The notes: generated from the sequence alone by a model not told the origin. Shown: positions 23,567-31,322, counted from the first letter of the stretch. The stretch: DNA of 36,103 nucleotides from Candidatus Izemoplasma sp. (GCA_021736205.1 JAIPGF010000014.1:1-36103); one strand, 5' to 3'. Program-made: numbers and translations.

Positions 23567-23954
23567 AGTAACTGTTAGTTTTGAAAAAAAAACAGAAGGG
23601 CTTGCAAAAAGTGAAAACGGTGAGACACCAATTAGTTTTACGGGGAATGGTTTAGCACCGTATGAGTTATTTTTAAGTGGGTATGCATCTTGTTTACATG
23701 CGACATTTATTGGGATTGCTAAGAAACAGCGTGTATCATTTGATAGTGCAACCTATGATGTAACAGGCTATAAACGTGAAGAGGTCCCTACTGTATTAAA
23801 TAAGATTATTTTAGATGTCACGCTGAGTGGTGTCGATAAAACAAAAGAAAAAAAGTTAGAGAAAGCCTTACATCTAGCTGAAAAGTACTGTAGTATTTCA
23901 GATACTATTAAACGTTTAGAACTAGAATTCAAATTAAATATTATATATAAATGA
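23556..23954 (+). CDS. OsmC-family peroxidase-like protein
   Basis: A 132-residue OsmC-type protein, likely a small thiol peroxidase for organic hydroperoxides, cytoplasmic. The two redox cysteines of the family are C46 (GYASCLHATF) and C112 (AEKYCSISDTI), spaced as in OsmC. The N-terminal strand block and PYELFLSGYASC helix start are typical. The ribosome site AAGGAG lies inside the end of ppa, and the genes overlap by 11 bases, so they form a two-gene operon ended by a strong hairpin. The YhfA/OsmC-like and Ohr branches cannot be separated with confidence by eye. Confidence 0.88.
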   Translation: MPNKVTVSFEKKTEGLAKSENGETPISFTGNGLAPYELFLSGYASCLHATFIGIAKKQRVSFDSATYDVTGYKREEVPTVLNKIILDVTLSGVDKTKEKKLEKALHLAEKYCSISDTIKRLELEFKLNIIYK

Positions 23955-23980
23955 GACGATTTACGTCTCATTTTTTTTTT
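23951..23980 (+). terminator. Terminator after the OsmC gene
   Basis: An 8-bp stem ATGAGACG/CGTCTCAT with a 5-base loop is followed by nine T. Confidence 0.9.
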
Positions 23981-24049
23981 AGAAAAAATACAAAGTACAA
24001 TTTTCTTTATCAACTTATTAGCTATTAAGGTCTTTTCTTATTGAAAGCC

Positions 24050-24081
24050 TTCCAAAATAAAAAAAGACCAAGAATGGTCTA
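24050..24081 (-). terminator. Terminator after the tRNA-Gly pair
   Basis: On the minus strand AGACCA/TGGTCT (24065-24080) with a 4-base loop is followed by seven T, about 15 bases after the second tRNA gene. The rest of 23981-24049 shows no gene. Confidence 0.8.
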
Positions 24082-24094
24082 GTTTAAATATAAA

Positions 24095-24168
24095 TGGAGC
24101 AGGTGAAGGGAATCGAACCCTCACAGTCAGCTTGGAAGGCTGAGGTTCTACCGTTAAACTACACCTGC
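24095..24168 (-). tRNA. tRNA-Gly (anticodon TCC), second copy in transcript order
   Basis: A 74-base tRNA with encoded CCA. The 7-bp acceptor stem is GCAGGTG/CACCTGC, with discriminator T as usual for bacterial tRNA-Gly. The D arm contains TAGTTTAACGGTAGA. The anticodon stem-loop CAGCCTTCCAAGCTG gives anticodon TCC, and the T arm contains GGGTTCGATTCCC. It is identical to the copy 71 bases away and shares its promoter and terminator. Confidence 0.98.
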
Positions 24169-24239
24169 GTTTTTATATATAATAATAAGTACAATTAGAT
24201 AATATGATTAATCCGACTTATTATATTTGTTAAAAAAAA

Positions 24240-24313
24240 TGGAGCAGGTGAAGGGAATCGAACCCTCACAGTCAGCTTGGAAGGCTGAGGTTCTACCGTT
24301 AAACTACACCTGC
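24240..24313 (-). tRNA. tRNA-Gly (anticodon TCC), first copy in transcript order
   Basis: Same 74-base sequence as the neighbouring copy, with encoded CCA, acceptor GCAGGTG/CACCTGC and anticodon TCC. It lies about 20 bases downstream of the -10 of a near-consensus promoter. Confidence 0.98.
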
Positions 24314-24333
24314 ATTTCTTTGTCAGCATTAAT

Positions 24334-24362
24334 ATACTATCATAAAGAAAATATTGTGTCAA
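24334..24362 (-). promoter_or_regulatory. Promoter of the tRNA-Gly pair
   Basis: A perfect TTGACA (24357-24362) and TAGTAT (24334-24339) are 17 bases apart on the minus strand, with an extended -10 TG. It lies just after the rsmH stop codon. Confidence 0.8.
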
Positions 24363-24380
24363 TAATTTTGTACTGATTTC

Positions 24381-25307
24381 TTATAATTTTTTAATTGCTC
24401 TGAGTTTTGCACTATGTGCACGGTTATTATTCGCTAATTCTTCATCAGATGGTGTAATTACCTTACGATGGAGTGATTCAAATTCAATTGTATCATCGTT
24501 AATAATTGGCACACTTTTAGGTATATTACTTGTTGTTTTGTCTCTGAAAATCTTTTTAGCTATCTTATCTTCTAATGACTGAAAAGAAATGACAACAACT
24601 CTACCATCTTTTCTAACTAAATCGCATGCTTGTTGTAAAGAACGTTCAAAAACATGTAATTCATTGTTTACAGCAATACGTAAAGCTTGGAAAGTCTTTT
24701 TAGCAGGATGCCCTTTGGTTCTTAAGACTTTTTCAGGTAAAGCACGTTTGATAACAGCTACCAATTCAAATGTAGTATTAATAGGTGCATTTTTACGATC
24801 ATGTTCTATTTGTCTTGCGATATATTTAGCATGTTTTTCATCAGCATACTGATTTAAGATGTTTTTAATGTCGTGGAATGACCACTCATTAACAATCGTT
24901 TTTGCGGTTAGTGCAGATGACACATCCATTCGCATATCAAGATCCGCATCAAATTTATAACTAAACCCACGTTCTGGAATATCAAAGTGAAACGATGATA
25001 CACCCAGGTCGTATAAAATACCATCTACTTGTGTCACATTTCGAGCGTTCAATTCTTCTTTAATAAACTCAAAGTTCTCATTTATAATCGTGTAATTATC
25101 TTCATAATTACTTAGTTTTTGTTTTGCTTGTTGGATGGCGAAATCATCTTGATCAAAGGCATATAAATGTCCTGTTGTTAGTTGTTTTACAATTTCTAAA
25201 GAATGTCCACCGCCACCAAGGGTGCAATCGACATAAATTCCATCTTCTTTAATATCTAAATAATCTAAACTCTCTTCTAATAAGACTGATATGTGTTTTA
25301 CCATCAT
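24381..25307 (-). CDS. rsmH: 16S rRNA (cytosine-1402-N4) methyltransferase RsmH
   Basis: A 308-residue SAM-dependent methyltransferase that makes N4-methylcytidine at 16S rRNA position 1402. The N-terminus HISVLLEESLDYL is typical. The SAM motif is YVDCTLGGGGHS (about 24-35), followed by AFDQDDFAI, DGILYDLGVSSFHFD and the insert domain; the C-terminal end has VISFQSLEDKIAKK and NNRAHSAKLRAI. Two adjacent ATG codons follow AGGAG; either could start. In walled Firmicutes it follows mraZ and precedes ftsL and PBP genes. Here it stands between rpmF and the tRNA genes with no division or wall gene beside it, consistent with a wall-less organism. Confidence 0.97.
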   Translation of the reverse strand: MMVKHISVLLEESLDYLDIKEDGIYVDCTLGGGGHSLEIVKQLTTGHLYAFDQDDFAIQQAKQKLSNYEDNYTIINENFEFIKEELNARNVTQVDGILYDLGVSSFHFDIPERGFSYKFDADLDMRMDVSSALTAKTIVNEWSFHDIKNILNQYADEKHAKYIARQIEHDRKNAPINTTFELVAVIKRALPEKVLRTKGHPAKKTFQALRIAVNNELHVFERSLQQACDLVRKDGRVVVISFQSLEDKIAKKIFRDKTTSNIPKSVPIINDDTIEFESLHRKVITPSDEELANNNRAHSAKLRAIKKL

Positions 25308-25344
25308 TTTATCTCCTAAAATAATTGTAGCATATTGCTAAATT

Positions 25345-25380
25345 TTTGTAAAAGAAAAACGCTGCAATCAGCGTTTTCTT
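25345..25380 (-). terminator. Terminator after rpmF
   Basis: A 9-bp stem AAAACGCTG/CAGCGTTTT with a 4-base loop, followed on the minus strand by TCTTTT. Confidence 0.75.
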
Positions 25381-25392
25381 TTTGGAAGTACT

Positions 25393-25599
25393 TTAGTCTT
25401 CCATGATTTGTTCAGGAATATCTCCTGTATCTTCAACAACTGTTTTTCCGTTGTATGATCCACACTCTTTACAAACTCTATGTGCTAATTTCATTTCTCC
25501 ACAATTTGGACAAACAACCATTCCTGGTACACTAAGTTTTTTGTGAGTACGGCGTTTACGTTTCGCAGTCTTTGAAGTTCTTCTTTTTGGCACTGCCAT
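25393..25599 (-). CDS. rpmF: 50S ribosomal protein L32
   Basis: A 68-residue L32. The N-terminus [18 protein letters not shown] is typical, and four cysteines form the zinc ribbon (CPNCGE and CKECGSY), so this is the zinc-binding (C+) form. It has an acidic tail ([15 protein letters not shown]) a little longer than in many bacteria. It lies 12 bases after the YceD gene; yceD-rpmF is a widely conserved pair under one strong promoter. Confidence 0.98.
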   Translation of the reverse strand: MAVPKRRTSKTAKRKRRTHKKLSVPGMVVCPNCGEMKLAHRVCKECGSYNGKTVVEDTGDIPEQIMED

Positions 25600-25611
25600 A
25601 GTCAGTCACTC

Positions 25612-26082
25612 CTATTTCTTCTTGTCATTTTCTTCGAGTTCAGCAAATGCTGGATTAATATCTTCTTCCGGCTCGAAATACGTATTATCATAATCCATTT
25701 CGTCCGGTGCTTCTTCACTAATCACACGCATCGGCTTCTCCAATAATATATTAGACCATATTTTCGGTAATAAGTCAATAGTAATCCCATCAATTAAATG
25801 AGTTTCTTCATGTTTATAGGTTGTGAATGCTTCTTCAACTTCTAAATGAATGGGGTATTTCACGGGTTTAAGTGTTCTAGCACAAAGTAATGTTAGTGTA
25901 CAATCAATTGTTAAATAAAAAATAAATTCTTCACTATCGAATGTTTCAAATCGCCCAGTAACGTGTACTGGTGTGATTTTTTCTATATCTGTTCCTAGTG
26001 CTTGTTCACTGAAATCAAGTGTTTCATCAATCTTATTATCAATATGTTCTAATCTTACGAGTTGTTGGATAGTCCATTTCAT
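25612..26082 (-). CDS. YceD/DUF177 family protein
   Basis: A 156-residue protein of the YceD (YlbN/DUF177) family, linked to 23S rRNA accumulation and almost always encoded before rpmF. The family core is seen in LTIDCTLTLLCARTLKPVKYPIHLEVEEAF (about 86-115; the cysteine pair reads CTLTLLC) and the later IDLLPKIWSNILLEKPMRVI. It ends in an acidic tail. The start has GGTGGTGAT in front and a consensus promoter upstream. It is divergent from tmcAL; in Bacillus ylbM (tmcAL) and ylbN (yceD) are also neighbours. Confidence 0.92.
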   Translation of the reverse strand: MKWTIQQLVRLEHIDNKIDETLDFSEQALGTDIEKITPVHVTGRFETFDSEEFIFYLTIDCTLTLLCARTLKPVKYPIHLEVEEAFTTYKHEETHLIDGITIDLLPKIWSNILLEKPMRVISEEAPDEMDYDNTYFEPEEDINPAFAELEENDKKK

Positions 26083-26105
26083 CTAATCACCACCAAACCT
26101 AGTAA

Positions 26106-26134
26106 ATTATACGGCTTATTTAAGTATTTGTCAA
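26106..26134 (-). promoter_or_regulatory. Strong promoter of yceD-rpmF
   Basis: Perfect TTGACA (26129-26134) and TATAAT (26106-26111) with a 17-base spacer, minus strand: the closest match to the housekeeping consensus in the window, as expected for a ribosomal protein unit. Confidence 0.9.
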
Positions 26135-26207
26135 TTAAAAGCCGATAATTAAGGAAAAATAGTCATAGATGTTTAATTAAAGATTATGTTATAATAATGT
26201 ATATGTT

Positions 26208-26233
26208 ATAAGGAATTTAAACATTTTCCTTAT
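26208..26233 (+). other. Hairpin in the tmcAL leader
   Basis: An 8-bp inverted repeat ATAAGGAA/TTCCTTAT with a 10-base loop lies between an extended -10 (TGTTATAAT near 26187-26195) and the tmcAL ribosome site. It has no T run, so it is not a terminator; it may stabilise the transcript. Confidence 0.4.
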
Positions 26234-26261
26234 CGAATAATATCATCAAAGGGGAGATACA

Positions 26262-27407
26262 ATGAAGACAGTTGGTATTATAACAGAATATAACCCACTA
26301 CATAATGGCCATCTATATCACATTCAAAAAACCAAAGAATTATCTAAATGTGATTGTTTAGTATGTGTCATGAGTGGTAATTTTACACAGCGTGGTGAAC
26401 CAGCTATTTTTGATAAATTTAGCAGGACTAAAATGGCACTTAAAAATGGGGTTGATTTAGTTGTTGAGTTGCCTTTTATTCTAACCGTTCAAAACGCGGA
26501 TCAATTTGCCTTAGCAAGTGTCTCTATATTAGATTATCTTCATGTTGATGAAATTTATTTCGGTAGTGAAAGTGGCTCAATTGAAAAGTTAAAAGAATTT
26601 GGACAAATACTGCAAAGTGATACGTATAACAAGCGAATCACACATTATTTAGATAAAGGCTTAAGTTATCCTACAAGCAGTGATAATGCGTTTCATGATG
26701 TGAGTGATTTTTCTGGATTTGATATGCCTAATAATATATTAGGTGTACAGTATTTATTAGCCAAAAAAAGGTTGAATAGTTCTATTAAATTTCATACTAT
26801 AAAACGTTTAAAGGCAGGTTATTATTCCGATATTATCTCAGGAACAACGATTCAAAGTGCCACATCAATTCGCAAACTAATCTTTGAAGATAAACCCTAT
26901 AATCAGTATATGCCTAAAAAAGCTTTTGACCTGATCAAAAATAAATCAGGTGTTTTCTATAATGATTTTTTACCACAATTACGTCTCTTAGTGGCTCGAG
27001 AATCAGCAGTTGACCTGGAGAAAATTATCGGATTTGATGAAGGGTTAGAAAATAGACTTAAAGCGATTAAAGAATTTGAGAGTGTGTCTGACTTAATCAA
27101 TCAAGTGATTTCTAGAAGGTACACTAATTCTAAAATTAAGCGACTCCTAGCAATGCTGCTAATAAATGTGAAAAAAACGGACTTGACCACTAAAAAGAGT
27201 CCCTATGTACGTATCCTTGGGATGAATCAAATAGGGCAAGCCTACTTAAATCAAATTAAAAAAGAGATAGAGGTGCCCCTTATAGCCCGTGTAACGGAAA
27301 ATATCCATCCTTATTTGGATATTGAGTTGCGTGTTTCTAAGCTTTATTCACTTGTTTCTAAAAAATCTATATTTGATCAAGAATTTAAACCATTAATAAT
27401 TGAGTGA
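26262..27407 (+). CDS. tmcAL: tRNA(Met) cytidine acetate ligase TmcAL
   Basis: A 381-residue protein of the YlbM/TmcAL family, which uses acetate and ATP to make N4-acetylcytidine at the wobble position of elongator tRNA-Met. The nucleotidyltransferase start is GIITEYNPLHNGHLYHI (5-21), with the HxGH-like HNGH. The second conserved block is VMSGNFTQRGEPAIFDKFSR (about 36-55). Further markers are the FGSESG strand and the SGTTIQSATSIRKL loop near 197-210. Length is usual. The ribosome site GGGGAG precedes the ATG. Together with the trhP/trmR genes this is the second wobble-modification system in the window. Confidence 0.94.
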   Translation: MKTVGIITEYNPLHNGHLYHIQKTKELSKCDCLVCVMSGNFTQRGEPAIFDKFSRTKMALKNGVDLVVELPFILTVQNADQFALASVSILDYLHVDEIYFGSESGSIEKLKEFGQILQSDTYNKRITHYLDKGLSYPTSSDNAFHDVSDFSGFDMPNNILGVQYLLAKKRLNSSIKFHTIKRLKAGYYSDIISGTTIQSATSIRKLIFEDKPYNQYMPKKAFDLIKNKSGVFYNDFLPQLRLLVARESAVDLEKIIGFDEGLENRLKAIKEFESVSDLINQVISRRYTNSKIKRLLAMLLINVKKTDLTTKKSPYVRILGMNQIGQAYLNQIKKEIEVPLIARVTENIHPYLDIELRVSKLYSLVSKKSIFDQEFKPLIIE

Positions 27408-27412
27408 ATATG

Positions 27413-27440
27413 TTGAAATTAATGTTAATCGTATTATAAT
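27413..27440 (+). promoter_or_regulatory. Promoter of the Mrp/SalA gene
   Basis: TTGAAA (27413-27418) and TATAAT (27435-27440) with a 16-base spacer, right after the tmcAL stop. The transcript start would lie only about 12 bases before the ATG, giving a very short leader. Confidence 0.65.
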
Positions 27441-27458
27441 ATACGTTGGGTGATAATA

Positions 27459-28451
27459 ATGACAAAAGAAGAATTAAAAATAAAATTAGGAGAAGTCTTA
27501 GATCCTTCTGCTTCAAAACCACTAAGTGAAACAGGTGGCATTAAGCATATTGGGATTGATGACGATAATGTTGTTACATTAATCATTGGACTCGAAAGTG
27601 ATAATGACGCGTACACGAAAAAAATTAAACGTGATTTAGCACGTATTGTTAAGTTAGACTTAGGGTTTAAAGGCTTAAAAACTGAATTCCAACTTAATAA
27701 ACTAGATGACTCAATTTTAAACCGTGAGGTTAAATATATTGGGATTGCATCTGGAAAAGGTGGCGTTGGTAAATCGACTGTCACAGCAAACTTAGCGTAT
27801 GCTTTAAAGCGTTTAGGTAAAAAGGTCGGAATTATTGATGCCGATGTTTATGGAAGTAGTATTCCAACTATTTTAGATATGGAAATTACAAAACCAAAAG
27901 GGACCAAAGAACAAAAAATTATTCCTTTTAAAAAAGATGATATTGAATTGATTTCAACAGAATTCTTTATGGATCCAACAAAGCCTCTTATGTGGCGTGG
28001 TCCGATGCTGGGAAAAATGTTGAACCACTTCTTTTATGATGTTGAATGGAATGATAAAATTGAATATATCTTAGTAGATTTACCCCCAGGTACTGGTGAT
28101 GTTGCAATGGATATACAAAAATTAATACCCGATTCTAAAATGTTAATTGTCACAACACCACATAAAAGTGCATCACACATTGCAGTTAAAGCAGGGTTTG
28201 CTGCACAACAATTAAATCATGATTTGCTAGGTGTAATAGAAAATATGTCTCATTTAGATCATAAAGGCGAACGCTTAAATATTTTTGGTGAAGGTGGCGG
28301 CGTCATTGTTGCTGATAAACTGAATACCGACGTATTAGCAAGCATTCCAATTGGACAACCAATTAATCATATTAGTATTTTTGCTGCAGATGAAGAAATT
28401 GGTGTTGATTATTTAGGGTTAGCTAATAAACTACTTAAAACATTTGAATAA
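27459..28451 (+). CDS. Mrp/SalA-family P-loop ATPase
   Basis: A 330-residue Mrp-type ATPase of the MinD/ParA superfamily. The first 90 or so residues replace or resemble the MIP18-like domain. The deviant Walker A is SGKGGVGKST (98-107), then IIDADVYGSSIPTI, VDLPPGTGDV and TTPHKSASHIAV, all typical of Mrp. Where iron-sulfur carriers of this family have a CxxC after the ENM motif, this protein has ENMSHLDHKGERLNIFGEGGG with no cysteine, as in the Bacillus SalA branch. It is therefore more likely SalA-like (a regulator) than a cluster carrier. Start: ATG at 27459-27461, preceded by GGGTGAT; a GTG three codons up lies within that site. Confidence 0.88.
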   Translation: MTKEELKIKLGEVLDPSASKPLSETGGIKHIGIDDDNVVTLIIGLESDNDAYTKKIKRDLARIVKLDLGFKGLKTEFQLNKLDDSILNREVKYIGIASGKGGVGKSTVTANLAYALKRLGKKVGIIDADVYGSSIPTILDMEITKPKGTKEQKIIPFKKDDIELISTEFFMDPTKPLMWRGPMLGKMLNHFFYDVEWNDKIEYILVDLPPGTGDVAMDIQKLIPDSKMLIVTTPHKSASHIAVKAGFAAQQLNHDLLGVIENMSHLDHKGERLNIFGEGGGVIVADKLNTDVLASIPIGQPINHISIFAADEEIGVDYLGLANKLLKTFE

Positions 28452-28459
28452 TAAAAAAA

Positions 28460-28497
28460 AAAAAGTTACAATTTGAAAACTCAAATTGTAACTTTTT
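28460..28497. terminator. Bidirectional terminator between the Mrp and MATE genes
   Basis: A 17-bp perfect stem (28460-28476 with 28481-28497; inner part GTTACAATTTGA/TCAAATTGTAAC) and a 4-base loop, with A and T runs on either side. Confidence 0.93.
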
Positions 28498-28499
28498 TA

Positions 28500-29870
28500 T
28501 TATAGTTTTAATTTTAATTGTCGTGTTTCATAAATTAAGAAAAATAAACTGACGATTCCTGCAATTATATCAGCAAGAGCAAACGTATACCAAATACCGT
28601 CAAGTTGGAAAAAGTGTGTAAAGACTAAGACAATCGGAACAAAAAAGATAAATTGTCTTGTCATTGATATAAATAGAGCTCTTTTAGCATACCCAAATGA
28701 TTGGTAAATGCTTCCAGCAATAATTTGAAACCCAACGAGTAAATAACCAATAGATATAATTCTAAATGTTCTTGTTCCGTAGGTTATAAAGAACCCCTCT
28801 GTCCCCTCAGCGAATATTTTAAATAACGTTGGAGATAGAAACTGAACAAATAAAAACACAAGAAAGAAATACGTTATCATAATCATAACTGCAAAGTGTA
28901 TTACACTAATAAGACGTTTATAATTTTTCGCACCAAAGTTGTAACCGGTGATCGGTGCTAGTCCTTGAACCAACCCGAAAGCAGGCATAAATAAGAAGAA
29001 CATTAAGCGGTTGATCACACCATAAATGGACACATAAATAGCATGGTCTCCCATAACATAAAAGTCAATTAGTATTACAATTAACATGGTTAGAAATGCT
29101 GCGATTGAATTCCTTATAAAGGTTGGTATACCGACCTTTATAATTTCTTTTAATATTTCAAAATCAAATAAATCATGATTAAACAGTTTGATTTCTAGTG
29201 AAGATTTAGGTCTAGTTGACATATAAAAAATAAACATAAATGCAATGATTTGTGATATGACAGTTGCCATGGCAGCACCTTTAACACCAAGGCCTAATCC
29301 GAAGTCAAAAATGAAGAAGGGATCTAAGATAATATTAAGTCCTGCCCCGATAATCATCGAAATCATAGCTAATCTTGGTCTGCCTTCAGCTCGTGTTAAA
29401 TTGTTTAATACCATGGATAATGTTAACGGCAATAACCCAATTAAGATAACACTAATATAATCTTTTGCATATACTATATTGCTATCTGTTGCTCCGAAAA
29501 ATAACAGTAACTCATCAATAAAGAACATTGTTACGACACTAACAACTAATGCGATAACAGCATCAGCTCTTAAAGCAGTATTAACAGCTTTTTTCATTGT
29601 TTCTTTATCTTTTCGTCCAAATGCTCTTGAGAATACTGACGCACTTCCGATTCCTATCATTAACCCAATCGACATGATAATCATTTGGAGTGGAAACGCA
29701 TAGGTTAAAGCTCCAATTGCAATGGTATTAACCCCATTAGCAACATAAATTGTATCAATTAAGTTATATAATGCGTTAACCATCATTCCGATTGTTGCTG
29801 GAATAGATAATTTTATCAGTAATTTTCTCACATCTTTGTTTTCAAGCATTTTACTTCGTCTTTTGTTCAT
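28500..29870 (-). CDS. MATE-family multidrug efflux transporter
   Basis: A 456-residue membrane protein with about 12 hydrophobic helices, of the MATE family (DinF/NorM-like, sodium or proton antiport of cationic drugs or metabolites). The two-fold repeat is visible: LLIKLSIPATIGMMVNALYNLIDTIYV near the start and IIKVGIPTFIRNSIAAFLTMLIVILID near the middle. Family marks include the ALTYAFPLQMIIMSIGLMIGIGSASVFSRAFGRKD region. The start ATG at 29868-29870 lies 8 bases after GGAG; other in-frame starts at 29876 and 29879 are too close to it. It follows the long HTH/TPR regulator but has its own promoter overlapped by an inverted repeat. The substrate is unknown. Confidence 0.93.
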   Translation of the reverse strand: MNKRRSKMLENKDVRKLLIKLSIPATIGMMVNALYNLIDTIYVANGVNTIAIGALTYAFPLQMIIMSIGLMIGIGSASVFSRAFGRKDKETMKKAVNTALRADAVIALVVSVVTMFFIDELLLFFGATDSNIVYAKDYISVILIGLLPLTLSMVLNNLTRAEGRPRLAMISMIIGAGLNIILDPFFIFDFGLGLGVKGAAMATVISQIIAFMFIFYMSTRPKSSLEIKLFNHDLFDFEILKEIIKVGIPTFIRNSIAAFLTMLIVILIDFYVMGDHAIYVSIYGVINRLMFFLFMPAFGLVQGLAPITGYNFGAKNYKRLISVIHFAVMIMITYFFLVFLFVQFLSPTLFKIFAEGTEGFFITYGTRTFRIISIGYLLVGFQIIAGSIYQSFGYAKRALFISMTRQFIFFVPIVLVFTHFFQLDGIWYTFALADIIAGIVSLFFLIYETRQLKLKL

Positions 29871-29872
29871 TG

Positions 29873-29904
29873 GCATCACTCCACTTTAAAATTATAAGTG
29901 ATGC
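29873..29904. promoter_or_regulatory. Inverted repeat flanking the -10 of the MATE promoter
   Basis: Perfect 8-bp arms GCATCACT (29873-29880) and AGTGATGC (29897-29904), 16 bases apart, enclose the TATAAT. One arm lies in the promoter spacer, the other at the transcript start and next to the ribosome site. This is the geometry of a repressor operator. In read-through RNA from the regulator gene the arms could also form a hairpin that hides the ribosome site. Confidence 0.55.
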
Positions 29905-29919
29905 AGTTGGTAAAAACAA
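29891..29919 (-). promoter_or_regulatory. Promoter of the MATE gene
   Basis: TTGTTT (29914-29919) and TATAAT (29891-29896) on the minus strand, 17-base spacer, lying between the regulator's stop and the MATE start. Confidence 0.65.
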
Positions 29920-31185
29920 TTAAAATAAAATTTTCTTTATTCTTGTCATTCCTTTTTTATATTTGTTATAAAAACTAATACCCTCTTTATATCTTGATGT
30001 TTCTTCACAAATAGTTATAATTTGATCAATATAAAATTTTAGTTGTCTATAATCACATACCTTAATAGAAAAGGGAATCGCCACTGATCTTAGATAACTT
30101 TTCACATCTTGCTGGTCATCACTAGATAAGAATTGATAATATATTTTATCTTCTAATTCTATTTTGGTCTCATCGTAATTATTTATCTTTGTTTTAATTT
30201 CTAATAAGTCATTTTTAACTGGGGTTTTTAATGCAACATCCAGTAGTAATAATAACTTTTTAAAGTAAAAATCAGAGTCTATATTTATCTGTTTTAATTC
30301 ATCCATTAAAAGCTTTGTTTCATCTAAACGTAAAAAGATTTTTGCTTTTATGTAATGATACTTATCATTTAATGTTTTGGGGATAGATTTTCTTTTAATT
30401 GTATTCATATGAGCAAGTGCCTTATTAGGATGTTCATCTAATAAATACTTAGACTTCTCTAAGGCTAACCCTATTAAACGGTCGACATTATTGTATTTAA
30501 GGAAAATACGTTTGGCTTCAACATATAAATCGATACTTGAGTTTGTAATGAACAAACGTTGTTTTATACTATAACCTAACTCTAATATTAGCCCTTGTAA
30601 CAATGGATGACTTACGGTTAAATTTTCTGCTAATAAATAAATTTCTAACGCCATTTTATAATTGGTTTTTTGGATGTAGTATTGCATTGACAAATACAAA
30701 TAAGTTCGTATTTCAAAATCATCCATGTTCGCTGTTAAATCCTCTAATCTTTCAACATAAGTTTTAGCTTTTGGGTCTTTATAATAGCTGTAATAACTTA
30801 ATTTCATCAAATCAATCACAACGTTATTATCGATATGATTAACCTCGTTAAAAATCTGTGTTACTTTTCTTGAATCAAAATAAAAAATACTCTCTATCAT
30901 CGTTGCTAACTGTTTTCTATCCTGTAGACAAGTATTATATACTTCTTCTTCAATTTTCAGGCGAGCCATGATGCCTTCAAGATAATTTGCTTTAGGAATA
31001 ATATTGTTATTTTCAATTTTAGATAAATAACTAATACTACAAATTCCTTGGCATACTTCCTCTTGTGTTTTTTTGAGTTCGAATCGTGTCTTTTTTATAA
31101 GACTTCCGATATCTGAGTAATCTTGTTTTAATTCGTCTTTTTTTGCGCGTTTTTTAACGGCTGTTTTTAAACTTTTTATTGTCAT
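29920..31185 (-). CDS. Long HTH/TPR regulator (NprR/RNPP-like)
   Basis: A 421-residue regulator. A basic N-terminal tail (1-22, rich in K/R) precedes an XRE helix-turn-helix at about 25-80: GSLIKKTRFELKKTQEEVCQGICSISYLSKIENN, followed by IPKANYLEGIMARL. The GICSxSYLSKIE pattern is that of PlcR/NprR/Rgg-type regulators. The remaining 340 residues are helical pairs resembling TPRs (for example MALEIYLLAENLT and ALAHMNTIKRK). The overall length is close to NprR (about 423). No signal-peptide gene is found on either side. The ribosome site CGGAGGGAT lies before the ATG. The MATE gene follows 49 bases later. Peptide binding is inference from domain layout only. Confidence 0.72.
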   Translation of the reverse strand: MTIKSLKTAVKKRAKKDELKQDYSDIGSLIKKTRFELKKTQEEVCQGICSISYLSKIENNNIIPKANYLEGIMARLKIEEEVYNTCLQDRKQLATMIESIFYFDSRKVTQIFNEVNHIDNNVVIDLMKLSYYSYYKDPKAKTYVERLEDLTANMDDFEIRTYLYLSMQYYIQKTNYKMALEIYLLAENLTVSHPLLQGLILELGYSIKQRLFITNSSIDLYVEAKRIFLKYNNVDRLIGLALEKSKYLLDEHPNKALAHMNTIKRKSIPKTLNDKYHYIKAKIFLRLDETKLLMDELKQINIDSDFYFKKLLLLLDVALKTPVKNDLLEIKTKINNYDETKIELEDKIYYQFLSSDDQQDVKSYLRSVAIPFSIKVCDYRQLKFYIDQIITICEETSRYKEGISFYNKYKKGMTRIKKILF

Positions 31186-31207
31186 TTGTTATCCCTCCGA
31201 TAAAGAT

Positions 31208-31235
31208 ATTATCATAAACCAATATCCTTTTACAA
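31208..31235 (-). promoter_or_regulatory. Promoter of the long HTH/TPR regulator
   Basis: TTGTAA (31230-31235) with GATAAT (31208-31213) at 16 bases, or TAATAT (31206-31211) at 18 bases, minus strand. Confidence 0.5.
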
Positions 31236-31276
31236 GAGAAATTTTGTGAAAAAACGAATTATTTTTTGAACCAAAA

Positions 31277-31318
31277 TGAAAAAAAACGCCCTAAAACGTT
31301 TTCTAAGGTGTTTTAGGG
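31277..31318 (-). terminator. Terminator after nth
   Basis: A 9-bp stem CCCTAAAAC/GTTTTAGGG (31289-31318) with a 12-base loop is followed on the minus strand by CG and eight T. Confidence 0.85.
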
Positions 31319-31322
31319 TATC

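Noticed and set aside
24046-24055. A 10-base match (AGCCTTCCAA) to the tRNA-Gly anticodon arm, downstream of the tRNA genes, considered as a tRNA remnant or antitermination element.
   Set aside because: Too short, on the opposite strand relative to the tRNA transcript, and no other tRNA-like sequence surrounds it.
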